DNA from: Clostridiales bacterium
GTDB lineage: Bacteria; Bacillota; Clostridia; Tissierellales; Sedimentibacteraceae
NCBI GenBank assembly: GCA_003487955.1
Contig: DNNJ01000028.1
Span: forward strand, 5,225-27,763
DNA: 22,539 nt
Direction of reading: 5' to 3'
The notes below the pieces were generated by a model. It saw only the letters and a program-made list of their open reading frames with translations. It did no database searches and was not told the origin of the DNA. Positions within the stretch are counted from its first letter, which is position 1. Each line of letters begins with the position of its first letter. Made by a program: the position numbers and the translations under genes. Below are positions 15,617 through 22,539 of this stretch, piece by piece.

Positions 15617-16777
15617 TTATAAAATTTCTATTGTTGAACATACCTTCTCAATTAATTCTTCAACATTTAATTTACTTTCAGACCTTTTTATATTCTCAAG
15701 CTTAGGATTTATTAAAGGATGCTGTGGAGCAAAAACTGAGCAACAATCATCATATGGTAAAATTGAAGTTTCATAGGTGCCTATTTCTCTTGCAATTTCT
15801 ATTATTTCGGATTTGTCCAATCCCACCAAGGGTTTAAGAATAGGCATATTAATTGCATTTTCAATAACAGCCATTGACTTCATGGTTTGGCTTGCAACCT
15901 GGCCTAAACTTTCTCCCGTAATAAGCATATCCATTTTATTTTCTAAAGCAATTTTTTCTGCAATGCGCATCATAAACCGCCTTGCCAATATGGTAGTTTC
16001 TTCTTCCCTGCAAAATTCTCTTATCGCTTTGTGGATTTCAAGCATATTAATGTTGTATAATTTTATTTTCCCGCAATACTCTTCAAGCTTTTGTTTTAAC
16101 TTCACTACCTTTTCATTTGCTCTCTCAGACGTAAAAGGATATGTATGAAAATAAAGCGCATTTATTTCAACACCTCTTTTTGCAATCATATATCCTGCGA
16201 CGGGACTGTCAATTCCACCTGACAATAAAAGCAGTGCCTTTCCGTTTGAACCTACGGGAAGGCCTCCCAATGTTTTTATTTTTTCAGAAGATATGTAGCA
16301 GCATTTTTTTATATCAATAAAAACTTCCACATCAGGTGCATGTACATCAACTTTTACCGAGCTGAAATTCTCCAAAATTTTGCTTCCTACTAAAGCACTG
16401 AAATCCATTGAGCTAAAAGGAAATCCCTTGTCAGTTCTCTTGGTCCTGATTTTAAACGTTTTAATATCCTGTTTATTTATAAGATATCTAAACAGTTCAA
16501 TTGTTTTTTCAATAATTATATCGGGGGCTTTTGTTGTTTTAATTGATGGGCTTATATTTGATATGCCGAAAATTTTTCTTGCCTTTCCGACTATTTCACC
16601 CATATCTGCTTCATTTTTTGTTTCAACATATACCTTGCCTGAATCTTTGTATACGGAAACATCGTTAAATTCTTTAAGGGCATATTTTATCTGCTCAATT
16701 AACTTATGCTCGAATGAACCTCTGTTTTTTCCTTTTAAAAATAATTCTCCAAAACTTACTGCAGCTATATTGTACAT
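15617..16777 (-). CDS. thiI: tRNA 4-thiouridine synthetase ThiI
   Basis: 386 residues. An N-terminal ferredoxin-like/THUMP region (about 60-165) binds tRNA; the PP-loop ATP pyrophosphatase motif SGGIDS is at 186-191; the GESLGQVASQT segment (288-298) is typical of ThiI. It uses ATP to adenylate U8 of tRNA and inserts sulfur. The E. coli C-terminal rhodanese domain is absent, as usual in Firmicutes, where sulfur comes directly from a dedicated cysteine desulfurase; C345-C346 (DDCCSVFAPQHP) sit at the expected sulfur-accepting position. ATG at 16777 with AGAGGGG upstream, one base after the desulfurase stop, so the partners are translationally coupled. Confidence 0.95.
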   Translation of the reverse strand: MYNIAAVSFGELFLKGKNRGSFEHKLIEQIKYALKEFNDVSVYKDSGKVYVETKNEADMGEIVGKARKIFGISNISPSIKTTKAPDIIIEKTIELFRYLINKQDIKTFKIRTKRTDKGFPFSSMDFSALVGSKILENFSSVKVDVHAPDVEVFIDIKKCCYISSEKIKTLGGLPVGSNGKALLLLSGGIDSPVAGYMIAKRGVEINALYFHTYPFTSERANEKVVKLKQKLEEYCGKIKLYNINMLEIHKAIREFCREEETTILARRFMMRIAEKIALENKMDMLITGESLGQVASQTMKSMAVIENAINMPILKPLVGLDKSEIIEIAREIGTYETSILPYDDCCSVFAPQHPLINPKLENIKRSESKLNVEELIEKVCSTIEIL

Positions 16778-16778
16778 A

Positions 16779-17924
16779 TTATCCCCTCTTTGTTATGCTT
16801 CTTATATCTTTAACTGATTGTTTAATATTTTCAATAACATATTCTACTTCTTCAAGATTGTTGAAATGACCCAAACTAATGCGTATGGTTCCTTCCCGGT
16901 ATTCCTTGCCAAGATTTATTGCATCTAATATCCTGTTATCTCTTGATTTTGAAGAGCATGCAGAGCCGGTGGAAACGTAAATATCCTTGTCTTCCAAATA
17001 GTGAACCAATACTTCCCCGGGCACATTTTTAAAGGAAACGTTAATAATATGAGGAGCCCCATCTGCCGGACTGTTTATTTTAATATCTTCAATTTCTTCT
17101 TCTAACTTTTTTACATAAGTATCTTTTAAGCTGTAGAGTTTATTTGTTTCTTCATTAAAGCTATCATACACTAACTCACAAGCTTTGCCAAAGCCTATAA
17201 TTCCTGTTGTGTTCTCTGTTCCTGAGCGTATTCCACTCTCTTGACCGCCTCCGTAGATTAATGGAGCTATCTTTAAACCTGAGCGTATATACAATCCCCC
17301 AACGCCCTTAGGTCCATGAATTTTATGGCTGCTGAATGTCAATGTATCAACCGGAACTTTATGTACATCAATTTTAATTTTCCCATAGGATTGAACCGCA
17401 TCTACATGCAGTCTTGCATTTTCATTTTTTCTTTTTATGGTTGATGCAATTTCATTCAGCTGCTGTACTGTGCCTATCTCATTATTAACATGAATTATTG
17501 ATACAAGAAGAGTGTTTTCATCTACCATATCATAGAGCTCTTGAGTGTTTATTCTTCCGTTTTCATCCGTATCAAGATACTTAACTTGGCATTTATCTTC
17601 AATATGTTTAAAAACATTGTATACTGAAGGATGCTCAATTTTAGTGGTGATAACACTGTTGTGTTTATTTAAGTTTGTCAGATGTCCGAAAATTGCAATA
17701 TTGTTGCTTTCTGTTCCTCCTCCGGTAAAATATGTCTCCTCCGGTTTTGCACCTATTAATTTAGCTGAAGTCTTTCTTGCTTCATCAATTTTCTTTTCAA
17801 CCACAAGTCCCATTCTATGCAGTGACGAAGGATTTCCGTAAAAATTTTCGTTTGCATCAATTATTTCTTTCAATACTTCATCTCTTACTTTTGTTGTTGC
17901 ACTGTTATCCAAATATACTTGCAT
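16779..17924 (-). CDS. nifS: Cysteine desulfurase (NifS/IscS family), ThiI partner
   Basis: 381 residues, PLP-dependent. PLP-binding Lys K201 is in FSSHKIHGPKG, and the persulfide-forming Cys C323 is in the loop STGSACSSK; other fold I landmarks are YLDNSATT, GGGTESNN, EHPSV and HVNNEIGTVQ. It moves sulfur from cysteine to the enzyme Cys and then, by context, to ThiI for tRNA 4-thiouridine, like B. subtilis NifZ. There is no iscU, sufBCD or iscR nearby, which argues against a main Fe-S assembly role. ATG at 17924 with AGAGAGG upstream. Its promoter was not identified with confidence. Confidence 0.93.
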   Translation of the reverse strand: MQVYLDNSATTKVRDEVLKEIIDANENFYGNPSSLHRMGLVVEKKIDEARKTSAKLIGAKPEETYFTGGGTESNNIAIFGHLTNLNKHNSVITTKIEHPSVYNVFKHIEDKCQVKYLDTDENGRINTQELYDMVDENTLLVSIIHVNNEIGTVQQLNEIASTIKRKNENARLHVDAVQSYGKIKIDVHKVPVDTLTFSSHKIHGPKGVGGLYIRSGLKIAPLIYGGGQESGIRSGTENTTGIIGFGKACELVYDSFNEETNKLYSLKDTYVKKLEEEIEDIKINSPADGAPHIINVSFKNVPGEVLVHYLEDKDIYVSTGSACSSKSRDNRILDAINLGKEYREGTIRISLGHFNNLEEVEYVIENIKQSVKDIRSITKRG

Positions 17925-18049
17925 ATTTACCTCTCTGTTTATTTTACCGGTTACAGTTCACACTGAATTAATTCGTCATCTGCCGTAGCGAAGGATTTCG
18001 AAACATTAACCGGGATTATTCGTCAAACCGCGAAATTTGTAAAAAAAGC

Positions 18050-18078
18050 TTGCATAACGGTTTTATGTTTGCTATAAT
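18050..18078 (+). promoter_or_regulatory. SigA promoter on the plus strand of the intergenic region
   Basis: TTGCAT (18050-18055), a 17-base spacer and a perfect TATAAT (18073-18078). No protein gene lies downstream on this strand for several kilobases, so it most likely drives a non-coding RNA that starts near 18083-18086. Confidence 0.6.
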
Positions 18079-18082
18079 TATT

Positions 18083-18175
18083 ATTGGTTATCCCCCCCGA
18101 TAACCAAATATATTCCCAATACCCCTTTTATGCATATTAATGCTTCACAACAATGGCCACCAGGCCATTTTTGTG
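18083..18175 (+). ncRNA. Candidate C-rich small RNA of about 90 nt
   Basis: Downstream of the promoter the predicted transcript begins with a perfect 9-bp stem TTGGTTATC/GATAACCAA (18084-18092 and 18099-18107) whose loop is six C residues. It continues through a single-stranded stretch with further C-runs (TTCCCAATACCCCTTTT) and ends in a hairpin (arms 18146-18158 and 18163-18175, one mismatch) whose distal arm includes five T residues. C-rich loops that pair with ribosome binding sites are common in Firmicutes regulatory RNAs such as RsaE/RoxS. No known Rfam family is recognised by eye; expression is unproven. Confidence 0.4.
18146..18175 (+). terminator. Terminator-like hairpin on the plus strand
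   Basis: CACAA-C-AATGGCC, loop ACCA, GGCCATT-T-TTGTG forms a 12-bp stem with one mismatch. The inner 7-bp stem is followed by a T-rich segment on the plus strand but not on the minus strand, so if it terminates transcription it acts on plus-strand RNA. Confidence 0.45.
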
Positions 18176-18187
18176 TATGCCCTAACC

Positions 18188-18220
18188 CCATTTTTCAGAA
18201 TGGTTTTCTCTGAAAAATGG
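18188..18220. repeat. Perfect 12-bp inverted repeat
   Basis: CCATTTTTCAGA (18188-18199) and TCTGAAAAATGG (18209-18220) are exact reverse complements around a 9-base spacer. Neither strand has a T-run after the stem. It overlaps the aminotransferase terminator, whose T-run is part of one arm. Confidence 0.7.
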
Positions 18221-18235
18221 CGGTAGGTCAACCGC
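18213..18235 (-). terminator. Likely terminator of the helicase-aminotransferase unit
   Basis: On the minus strand GCGGT, a 6-base loop and ACCGC (18235-18220) are followed closely by five T residues (18217-18213), 12 bases beyond the aminotransferase stop. The stem is short (5 bp), so efficiency may be modest. Confidence 0.5.
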
Positions 18236-18246
18236 ACAGAATGCCA

Positions 18247-19050
18247 CTATTCGATCTCTTTCCTGATTTCCTCCAAATACAGCCCCGACACCTTCTTCAC
18301 AACTTCATTTTCTGAAGAATTAAATACCATTTGGTCTATGGTTTTTATTGGCAGCACATCATTTGATGTCCCTGTTAAAAATACGCCGTCGAAACTTTCA
18401 ATCTCATCTTGTCCAATTATTCTTTTATCAACCATTATTGAATTTTCTTCGCATACACTTATAACCTTGTTTCTTGTAACGCCTAAAAGAACTGAAGAAT
18501 CCGGTGATGTTATCAGCTTATTGCCTTTAACAAAGAAAATGTTTGATTTGCTTCCTTCACTGACAGTGTTATCGTGATTTATTAATATTGCTTCGAAAGC
18601 ATTTTTTTCTTTAATAATTCTTGTCACATTATCCTTAAGATCTTTTTGAAAGGATTTAACATTCGGATTTTCTCTTTCCATTTTCACCGTGATGGTATGT
18701 ACACCTTCATTGAATTCTTCCTTGGAAGGATAGTAGCTTTCAATAAAGTAGAATAATGTAAAAGGTTTATTATCATAATAATAAGAAACTCTAATGTTTA
18801 AGTTTTTGTAGGAATTTTCTTTTATCAGCAATTCTGCGGAATTTTTGAACTCTTCATAATTTAGGCTTCCTTTTATTCCACTTAAGTGTATGCTTTCATT
18901 CATACGTTGGAAATGTTCCTTTAAAAAAATCGTCCTTCCTTCAATAACCCTTATTACCTCATAAATTTTAGCCTCGTTTATAAGCGGCTCTATTTCGTCC
19001 TTTGTAACAATTTGATTGTTCATTACATTTTTATCGGATACTATATTCAT
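18247..19050 (-). CDS. Class IV aminotransferase (branched-chain/D-amino acid aminotransferase or aminodeoxychorismate lyase-like)
   Basis: 267 residues, fold type IV PLP enzyme. The probable PLP Lys is K132 in NPNVKSFQ (aligning with the IKS motif of D-amino acid aminotransferase), the class IV signature is SEGSKSNIFFV with E165, and the phosphate-binding turns are LGVTRN (189-194) and TGTSNDVLPI (226-235). Substrate cannot be settled from sequence: branched-chain or D-amino acid transamination and 4-amino-4-deoxychorismate lysis (PabC) are all possible; no ilv, pab or fol genes are adjacent. ATG at 19050 with AAGGAGG six bases upstream. Lies 11 bases after the helicase gene, so it is cotranscribed with it. 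Confidence 0.82.
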   Translation of the reverse strand: MNIVSDKNVMNNQIVTKDEIEPLINEAKIYEVIRVIEGRTIFLKEHFQRMNESIHLSGIKGSLNYEEFKNSAELLIKENSYKNLNIRVSYYYDNKPFTLFYFIESYYPSKEEFNEGVHTITVKMERENPNVKSFQKDLKDNVTRIIKEKNAFEAILINHDNTVSEGSKSNIFFVKGNKLITSPDSSVLLGVTRNKVISVCEENSIMVDKRIIGQDEIESFDGVFLTGTSNDVLPIKTIDQMVFNSSENEVVKKVSGLYLEEIRKEIE

Positions 19051-19061
19051 TTTTTACCTCC

Positions 19062-21368
19062 TTACCTTTCCAACCGATTTTTTATATCTTCTGCTGAGTT
19101 TATTTTCTTAAAATGTTTCCAGTGGTCCGGAAATAATTTTAAATATGTATATTGACAAAACCTTGAGTCAATCAACAGAACTGCTCCCTTGTCTTCTTCC
19201 GTTCGAATTACCCTGCCAGCAGACTGTAGGATTTTGTTGAAACCGGGATATTTGTACGCAAAATCATATCCGGATTTCATTTTTTCATCAAAGAATGCTT
19301 TTATTATATTTCTTTCAAAAGAAATCTGCGGTATTCCAGTACCTATTATAACTGCACCTATTAATTTTTCAAGGGGTAAATCAATTCCTTCAGAAAAAAT
19401 ACCACCTACAACAGTGAAAAGCACCACATTCCGTTCATTTTCAAATCTGTTTATTATATCCTTCTGCTCTTCTTCATTTATTCCCTGAATTTGAACTGTT
19501 ATGCAGGAGGTATCATACAATGATTCATATGTTGAATAAACCTTGTTCATAAAATAATAAGATGGAAAAAATATCATATAATTTCCTTTTCTCCCTGTTA
19601 TCAAAGCATTTATATATTCACATACTTTTTCAATATTTGAATCCCTCTTTGTGTATTTCATTGATATATCGGAAGTTATCATTAAGTTCAAATTCTCTAT
19701 ATCAAAGGGGGAGCTTAGTTTTAATATATAATCATCTTCCGCTCCCCCTAACATATATCTGAAATATTTTAAGGGAGTTAATGTTGCCGAGAAGAAAATT
19801 GATGACTGTGCATTTCTTTCAATTTCCTTCAACAACCGGGAAGGGTCAATCAAGAATAATTTCACTATTGTTTTGCTGTTTACTGAATCAGCATAATAAC
19901 AAAAATTATCATCTGCAATTTCTGATATTTTTATAAAAAATGTACTTTGAAAATATATATCCGTAAGTTCATCCGGAACTTTTTCATTTTTTCTATCGTT
20001 GAAATACTTCTCAGCTTTTGCGATAAATCTTCTTAAAGCATTTATCAGTTCTTCCGGAGGTACTTTTAATATTTGTGCTTCTTCGATACTCTTTTTTATA
20101 TCTAAGAAATTTTTATTTATATTAAATAATTCTTTGCTTAAGCTTTTTTCAGATTTCATAATTTTATAGACTTCATAAAATTCCTCCTTGATTATCTCGG
20201 GGGAATACATATTACGTGCCCGGTCTTCAAGGTTATGCGCCTCATCTATAAGAAGTATATCCTTGTCCTTATTAAACAGCTCCTCTCTCTGCAGCATTAC
20301 TCTCGGGTCAAAATAATAATTATAATCGCAGATAACAATATCTGACATATAAGACAAGTCAAGGCTCAGCTCAAAAGGGCACAGCTCATTATTTTTCGCC
20401 AATTCTTCAATAAACTCACGGTCATACATGCAGTCATTCTTAATTGTTTCTCTTAATGGGATATTAAGCTTGTCATAATAGCCCTTAGCATAAGGGCAGT
20501 ATTCCGGCTCGCATTTTGTTTCATCCATGAAGCATATCTTATCCTTGGCGGTAAGAATGGTTGTCCTCAGCTTAAGACCTTTTTCATGCATCATTTTAAC
20601 AGTGTTGAATGCTATTGTTTTTGTAGATGATTTGGCTGTAAGATAAAATATTTTGGCGTTTTTTTCATACAAGGATTTTATTGCAGGAAATAAAACAGAT
20701 ATTGTCTTTCCCACCCCGGTGGGAGCCTGTGCAAATAATTTTTTTCCTGACCTGATTGACAGGTACACAGCCACGGAAAAATCTCTTTGTCCTTTTCGAT
20801 AGTCTTCAAAGGGAAAATTTATTTCCTTAATAGTTCTGTTTCTTTCTTTTCGAAGGTTTATAATTGTATCTGCCCAATCTATATACGTATTAAGAAGAGT
20901 ATAAAAAAATATTTTTAATTCTTCTAATGTAAATGTTTGTTTTATTGTCTTTGTTCCTTTAGTGTCAAGATTATAGTATCTAAGCTGTATATTAAGATTT
21001 TCCAAATTATTCAGCAGTCCGTACATATAACCGTAGCATTTGGCCTGTGCCATATGTGCAGTGTTGTATTCCTCATTAATCAATCTTAGCTCTGTATATG
21101 TTGATTTTATTTCATCAATTGTTATTTCATCGTCTTCAATTAAAATTCCGTCAGCCCTGCCTTCAACTATAAACATAATATCATTAAGTATGAATTCGTC
21201 TTTCAGATAGAATTCCCTATGATAATTTTCTCCCATTTGGTTCTGAAGAATTTTATGAGCTTTAATTCCTTCCATTGCTCTGTCTACGCTTAAATTTTTA
21301 ACATTAATATCTCCGCTTTTATAAATGAATTCAACCAATTCTCTTACAGAAAGCTTTATGTTGTCCAT
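19062..21368 (-). CDS. DinG/XPD-type iron-sulfur superfamily 2 helicase with N-terminal PD-(D/E)XK nuclease-like domain
   Basis: 768 residues. The N-terminal 180 residues match a RecB/Cas4-like nuclease: D73 (GRADG), E86-x-K88 (IDEIKST) and the QxxxY motif Q108-Y112. The helicase core follows: Walker A APTGVGKT (215-222), an iron-sulfur cluster insert with C279, C286, C291 and C330, DEAH box (D375-H378), SATLTP, GGIFSEGIDLP and QSAGRVIR. It should unwind DNA 5'-3' with ATP and probably acts in repair; the nuclease residues look intact. ATG at 21368 with AGGAG seven bases upstream. A palindrome overlaps its putative promoter. The nuclease-helicase form is, to my knowledge, common in Clostridia; the specific substrate is unknown. 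Confidence 0.88.
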   Translation of the reverse strand: MDNIKLSVRELVEFIYKSGDINVKNLSVDRAMEGIKAHKILQNQMGENYHREFYLKDEFILNDIMFIVEGRADGILIEDDEITIDEIKSTYTELRLINEEYNTAHMAQAKCYGYMYGLLNNLENLNIQLRYYNLDTKGTKTIKQTFTLEELKIFFYTLLNTYIDWADTIINLRKERNRTIKEINFPFEDYRKGQRDFSVAVYLSIRSGKKLFAQAPTGVGKTISVLFPAIKSLYEKNAKIFYLTAKSSTKTIAFNTVKMMHEKGLKLRTTILTAKDKICFMDETKCEPEYCPYAKGYYDKLNIPLRETIKNDCMYDREFIEELAKNNELCPFELSLDLSYMSDIVICDYNYYFDPRVMLQREELFNKDKDILLIDEAHNLEDRARNMYSPEIIKEEFYEVYKIMKSEKSLSKELFNINKNFLDIKKSIEEAQILKVPPEELINALRRFIAKAEKYFNDRKNEKVPDELTDIYFQSTFFIKISEIADDNFCYYADSVNSKTIVKLFLIDPSRLLKEIERNAQSSIFFSATLTPLKYFRYMLGGAEDDYILKLSSPFDIENLNLMITSDISMKYTKRDSNIEKVCEYINALITGRKGNYMIFFPSYYFMNKVYSTYESLYDTSCITVQIQGINEEEQKDIINRFENERNVVLFTVVGGIFSEGIDLPLEKLIGAVIIGTGIPQISFERNIIKAFFDEKMKSGYDFAYKYPGFNKILQSAGRVIRTEEDKGAVLLIDSRFCQYTYLKLFPDHWKHFKKINSAEDIKNRLER

Positions 21369-21390
21369 GGTAACTCCTAAACTAATTTGT

Positions 21391-21421
21391 AAAATTAAAA
21401 ATAAACACCGTAGTGTTTATT
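21391..21421 (-). terminator. 9-bp palindrome after the anti-sigma gene: terminator or operator
   Basis: AATAAACAC (21400-21408) and GTGTTTATT (21413-21421) pair perfectly around a 4-base loop, followed on the minus strand by TTTAATTTT (21399-21391). This suits an intrinsic terminator for the anti-sigma gene, but the outer arm also overlaps the likely -10 of the helicase promoter, so an operator role is equally possible. Confidence 0.5.
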
Positions 21422-21447
21422 ATAGCAAATTTCATATTATATTTAAA
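21419..21447 (-). promoter_or_regulatory. Putative promoter of the helicase gene
   Basis: Minus-strand TATAAT (21424-21419), perfect to consensus, is preceded by a 17-base spacer and TTTAAA (21447-21442), a 4/6 match to -35. The transcript would start inside the 21400-21421 palindrome. Confidence 0.45.
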
Positions 21448-21450
21448 TGA

Positions 21451-21837
21451 TTATTTTAAATATTGCACACAAGTAACCGTATTTCCATCAACATTTAATT
21501 TGTCAGATAGTCCCTCCACCAACATTAAGCCTCTTCCACATTCCAAATAATCATATTCTCCGCAATTTTTGCGTTCAAAGCAAACACCTGAGCCTTCGTC
21601 CGAAACCTCAATGATAATTCGCGATTTGTTAATGTATACCTTCATATTTATCTTCTTATTTAAGTCTCCACAATTACCGTGGATGACACTATTTATCATC
21701 AGTTCATTAAGAATAAGTTTTGTATTAAAAAAAGCATCCGGCTCAATAAGCCCCTCAATATTTCGAAGAATCTCTTCGATTAGCTTCTTACCGCATTTTA
21801 TGTCGCTATTAACTTTTCTTTCAACTGCATAATGCAT
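21451..21837 (-). CDS. RsbW/SpoIIAB-like anti-sigma factor serine kinase
   Basis: 128 residues, a single GHKL (histidine-kinase-type) ATPase domain. The N box LILNELMINSVIHGN has E45 and N49; the G1 box is VSDEGSGV (D80, G82, G84); the G2 box is GRGLMLVEGLSD (G101, G103). Proteins of this size bind a sigma factor and phosphorylate an STAS-domain antagonist. Neither an antagonist (RsbV/SpoIIAA type) nor a sigma gene is adjacent, so it is an orphan here, with unknown partners. ATG at 21837 with GGGAGG upstream. A SigB-like promoter precedes it, which would suit feedback control. SpoIIAB itself is unlikely because spoIIAA and sigF are missing from both sides. Confidence 0.85.
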   Translation of the reverse strand: MHYAVERKVNSDIKCGKKLIEEILRNIEGLIEPDAFFNTKLILNELMINSVIHGNCGDLNKKINMKVYINKSRIIIEVSDEGSGVCFERKNCGEYDYLECGRGLMLVEGLSDKLNVDGNTVTCVQYLK

Positions 21838-21859
21838 ATTAATTCCTCCCTGTTGTAAT

Positions 21860-21884
21860 ATACCCTGTTTCTATGAGTCTAAAC
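21860..21884 (-). promoter_or_regulatory. SigB/SigF-like promoter before the anti-sigma gene
   Basis: On the minus strand GTTTAG (21884-21879), 13 bases, then GGGTAT (21865-21860) matches the SigB pattern GTTTaa-N12-15-GGGWAW. A SigA reading (TGTTTA-N17-TATATT) is also possible but has a poor -35. The leader would be about 15 bases. Confidence 0.45.
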
Positions 21885-21936
21885 AGTGATTATATTAAAA
21901 TTCTAAGGTAGAAACTATTGATATATAAGGATTTGG

Positions 21937-22530
21937 CTAATTTTGCATATTTAAAATGCTTTCAAACAATACCCATATTTCTTCTACTCCAAATTTGGAT
22001 GTTGCTGAAAAAGGAAATATTAAATTATCATCCTTTATTTGCATGGTTTTCTTTATATCATTTAAGCTTTTCATCTGCTGAGACCTTGACAGCTTATCTG
22101 CTTTTGTGGCAATAATATAACCTGTAAATCCAAAACTTTTTATCCATTCATACATTTGCAGGTCATTTTTGCCGGGCTCATGTCTTATATCTACCAAAAG
22201 AATTACTTCTTTAAGCTGCTGCCTGCCATGTAAATATGAATTAATCATGTCTGCCCATTTTGACTTTTCAGCCTTTGATACTTTTGCATATCCATATCCC
22301 GGAAGGTCCACAAAATTAAATTCATCGTTTATATTGTAAAAATTCAAGGTTTGTGTTTTCCCGGGCTGTGAGCTGGTTCTTGCAAGGCTTCTCCTGTTTA
22401 ACAAGGCATTTATCATAGAAGACTTGCCGACATTTGATTTGCCTGCAAATGCTATTTCAGGAACTATTGTATTTGGATACTGCTCATTTTTTACTGCTGA
22501 AATCAATATCTCAGATTTTTTGATAATCAT
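21937..22530 (-). CDS. ysxC: Ribosome biogenesis GTPase YsxC/EngB
   Basis: 197 residues, complete at both ends for this TRAFAC GTPase, which assists late assembly of the large ribosomal subunit. All G motifs are visible: G1 AGKSNVGKSS (29-38), G2 Thr in GKTQT, G3 DLPGYG, G4 TKAD and G5 SAT. The start at 22530 fits the usual family N-terminus (MIIKKSEILISAV ... PEIAFAGKSNVGKSS). Only 9 bases of upstream sequence remain, with GGA near the edge as a partial ribosome site. In many Firmicutes the preceding gene is lon, which would lie just outside the window. Confidence 0.96.
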   Translation of the reverse strand: MIIKKSEILISAVKNEQYPNTIVPEIAFAGKSNVGKSSMINALLNRRSLARTSSQPGKTQTLNFYNINDEFNFVDLPGYGYAKVSKAEKSKWADMINSYLHGRQQLKEVILLVDIRHEPGKNDLQMYEWIKSFGFTGYIIATKADKLSRSQQMKSLNDIKKTMQIKDDNLIFPFSATSKFGVEEIWVLFESILNMQN

Positions 22531-22539
22531 ATGTAGTCC

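Larger units (their letters stand above)
17925..18246. other. 320-base intergenic region rich in palindromes, no protein gene
   Basis: No open frame with a ribosome site is visible. From low to high coordinate it holds two imperfect copies of an ATTCGTCA...CCG...GCGAA sequence (17971-17992 and 18018-18035), a strong plus-strand promoter (18050-18078), a 9-bp hairpin with a C6 loop (18084-18107), a 12-bp interrupted palindrome with a T-run (18146-18175), a 12-bp perfect inverted repeat (18188-18220), and the minus-strand terminator of the aminotransferase gene. Confidence 0.7.

Noticed and set aside
17925..18246. A T-box or metabolite riboswitch controlling nifS-thiI.
   Set aside because: No T-box specifier/antiterminator sequence or thiamine-pyrophosphate riboswitch core was seen, and the strongest hairpins follow a plus-strand promoter, opposite to nifS.

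Overview
The window comes from a low-GC Gram-positive bacterium, most likely a spore-forming member of Clostridia/Tissierellia. I infer this from the AT-rich sequence, strong AGGAGG-type ribosome binding sites, lipoproteins with LxxC lipoboxes, SLH (S-layer) repeats, a DUF4364-type regulator, a LysM protein of spore-coat type, and a RsbW/SpoIIAB-like anti-sigma factor. A Sedimentibacter-like host is only a guess. Almost everything is on the minus strand; the DUF4364 gene (11291-11812) and a candidate small RNA (about 18083-18175) are the plus-strand exceptions. There are no tRNA or rRNA genes, CRISPR arrays or insertion sequences.

Region 1 (11154 down to 1, minus strand) looks like one long operon of about twelve genes behind a good SigA promoter at 11179-11207. 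In order it encodes: a polysaccharide-deacetylase lipoprotein; an SLH-anchored protein that appears truncated at its N-terminus; an acidic-linker lipoprotein; a membrane-anchored RnfG-like FMN-binding protein; a NapH-like polyferredoxin fused to an FMN-binding domain; a small lipoprotein; an ECF transporter S component; an alkaline-phosphatase-superfamily phosphodiesterase lipoprotein; a small anchored protein; two ECF ATPases; and EcfT, which is cut by the window edge. Five of these proteins carry copies of one extracytoplasmic domain that resembles the sulfite-oxidase/molybdopterin-binding fold but lacks the Mo-binding cysteine. Two proteins carry covalent-flavinylation motifs. I read this as an undescribed cell-surface redox and small-molecule handling system. 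The ECF module either moves a flavin outward for flavinylation, as proposed for Listeria flavin-based extracellular electron transfer, or imports a ligand captured and reduced at the surface.

At the start of that operon the deacetylase ends in a UGA that is in frame with the SLH protein. The SLH open reading frame has no signal peptide and no ribosome binding site, and it begins in the tail of a broken domain copy. This suggests a deletion, a pseudogene or an assembly junction, or less likely readthrough.

Region 2 (11155-15543) holds the divergent DUF4364 gene, a convergent beta-propeller gene, a LysM-repeat gene with its terminator and an adjacent dispersed-repeat-like palindrome, rnhA, a SerA-like dehydrogenase behind a clear SigA promoter, and a 46-codon small membrane protein.

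Region 3 (15617-17924) is the cysteine desulfurase-ThiI pair for tRNA 4-thiouridine. The 320-base gap 17925-18246 has no protein gene but has a strong plus-strand promoter, a hairpin with a C6 loop, a terminator-like hairpin and further palindromes: a candidate small RNA locus.

Region 4 (18247-22530) holds a class IV aminotransferase and a nuclease-fused DinG/XPD-type helicase, which form one transcription unit, then an orphan anti-sigma factor kinase with a SigB-like promoter, and the GTPase YsxC/EngB.
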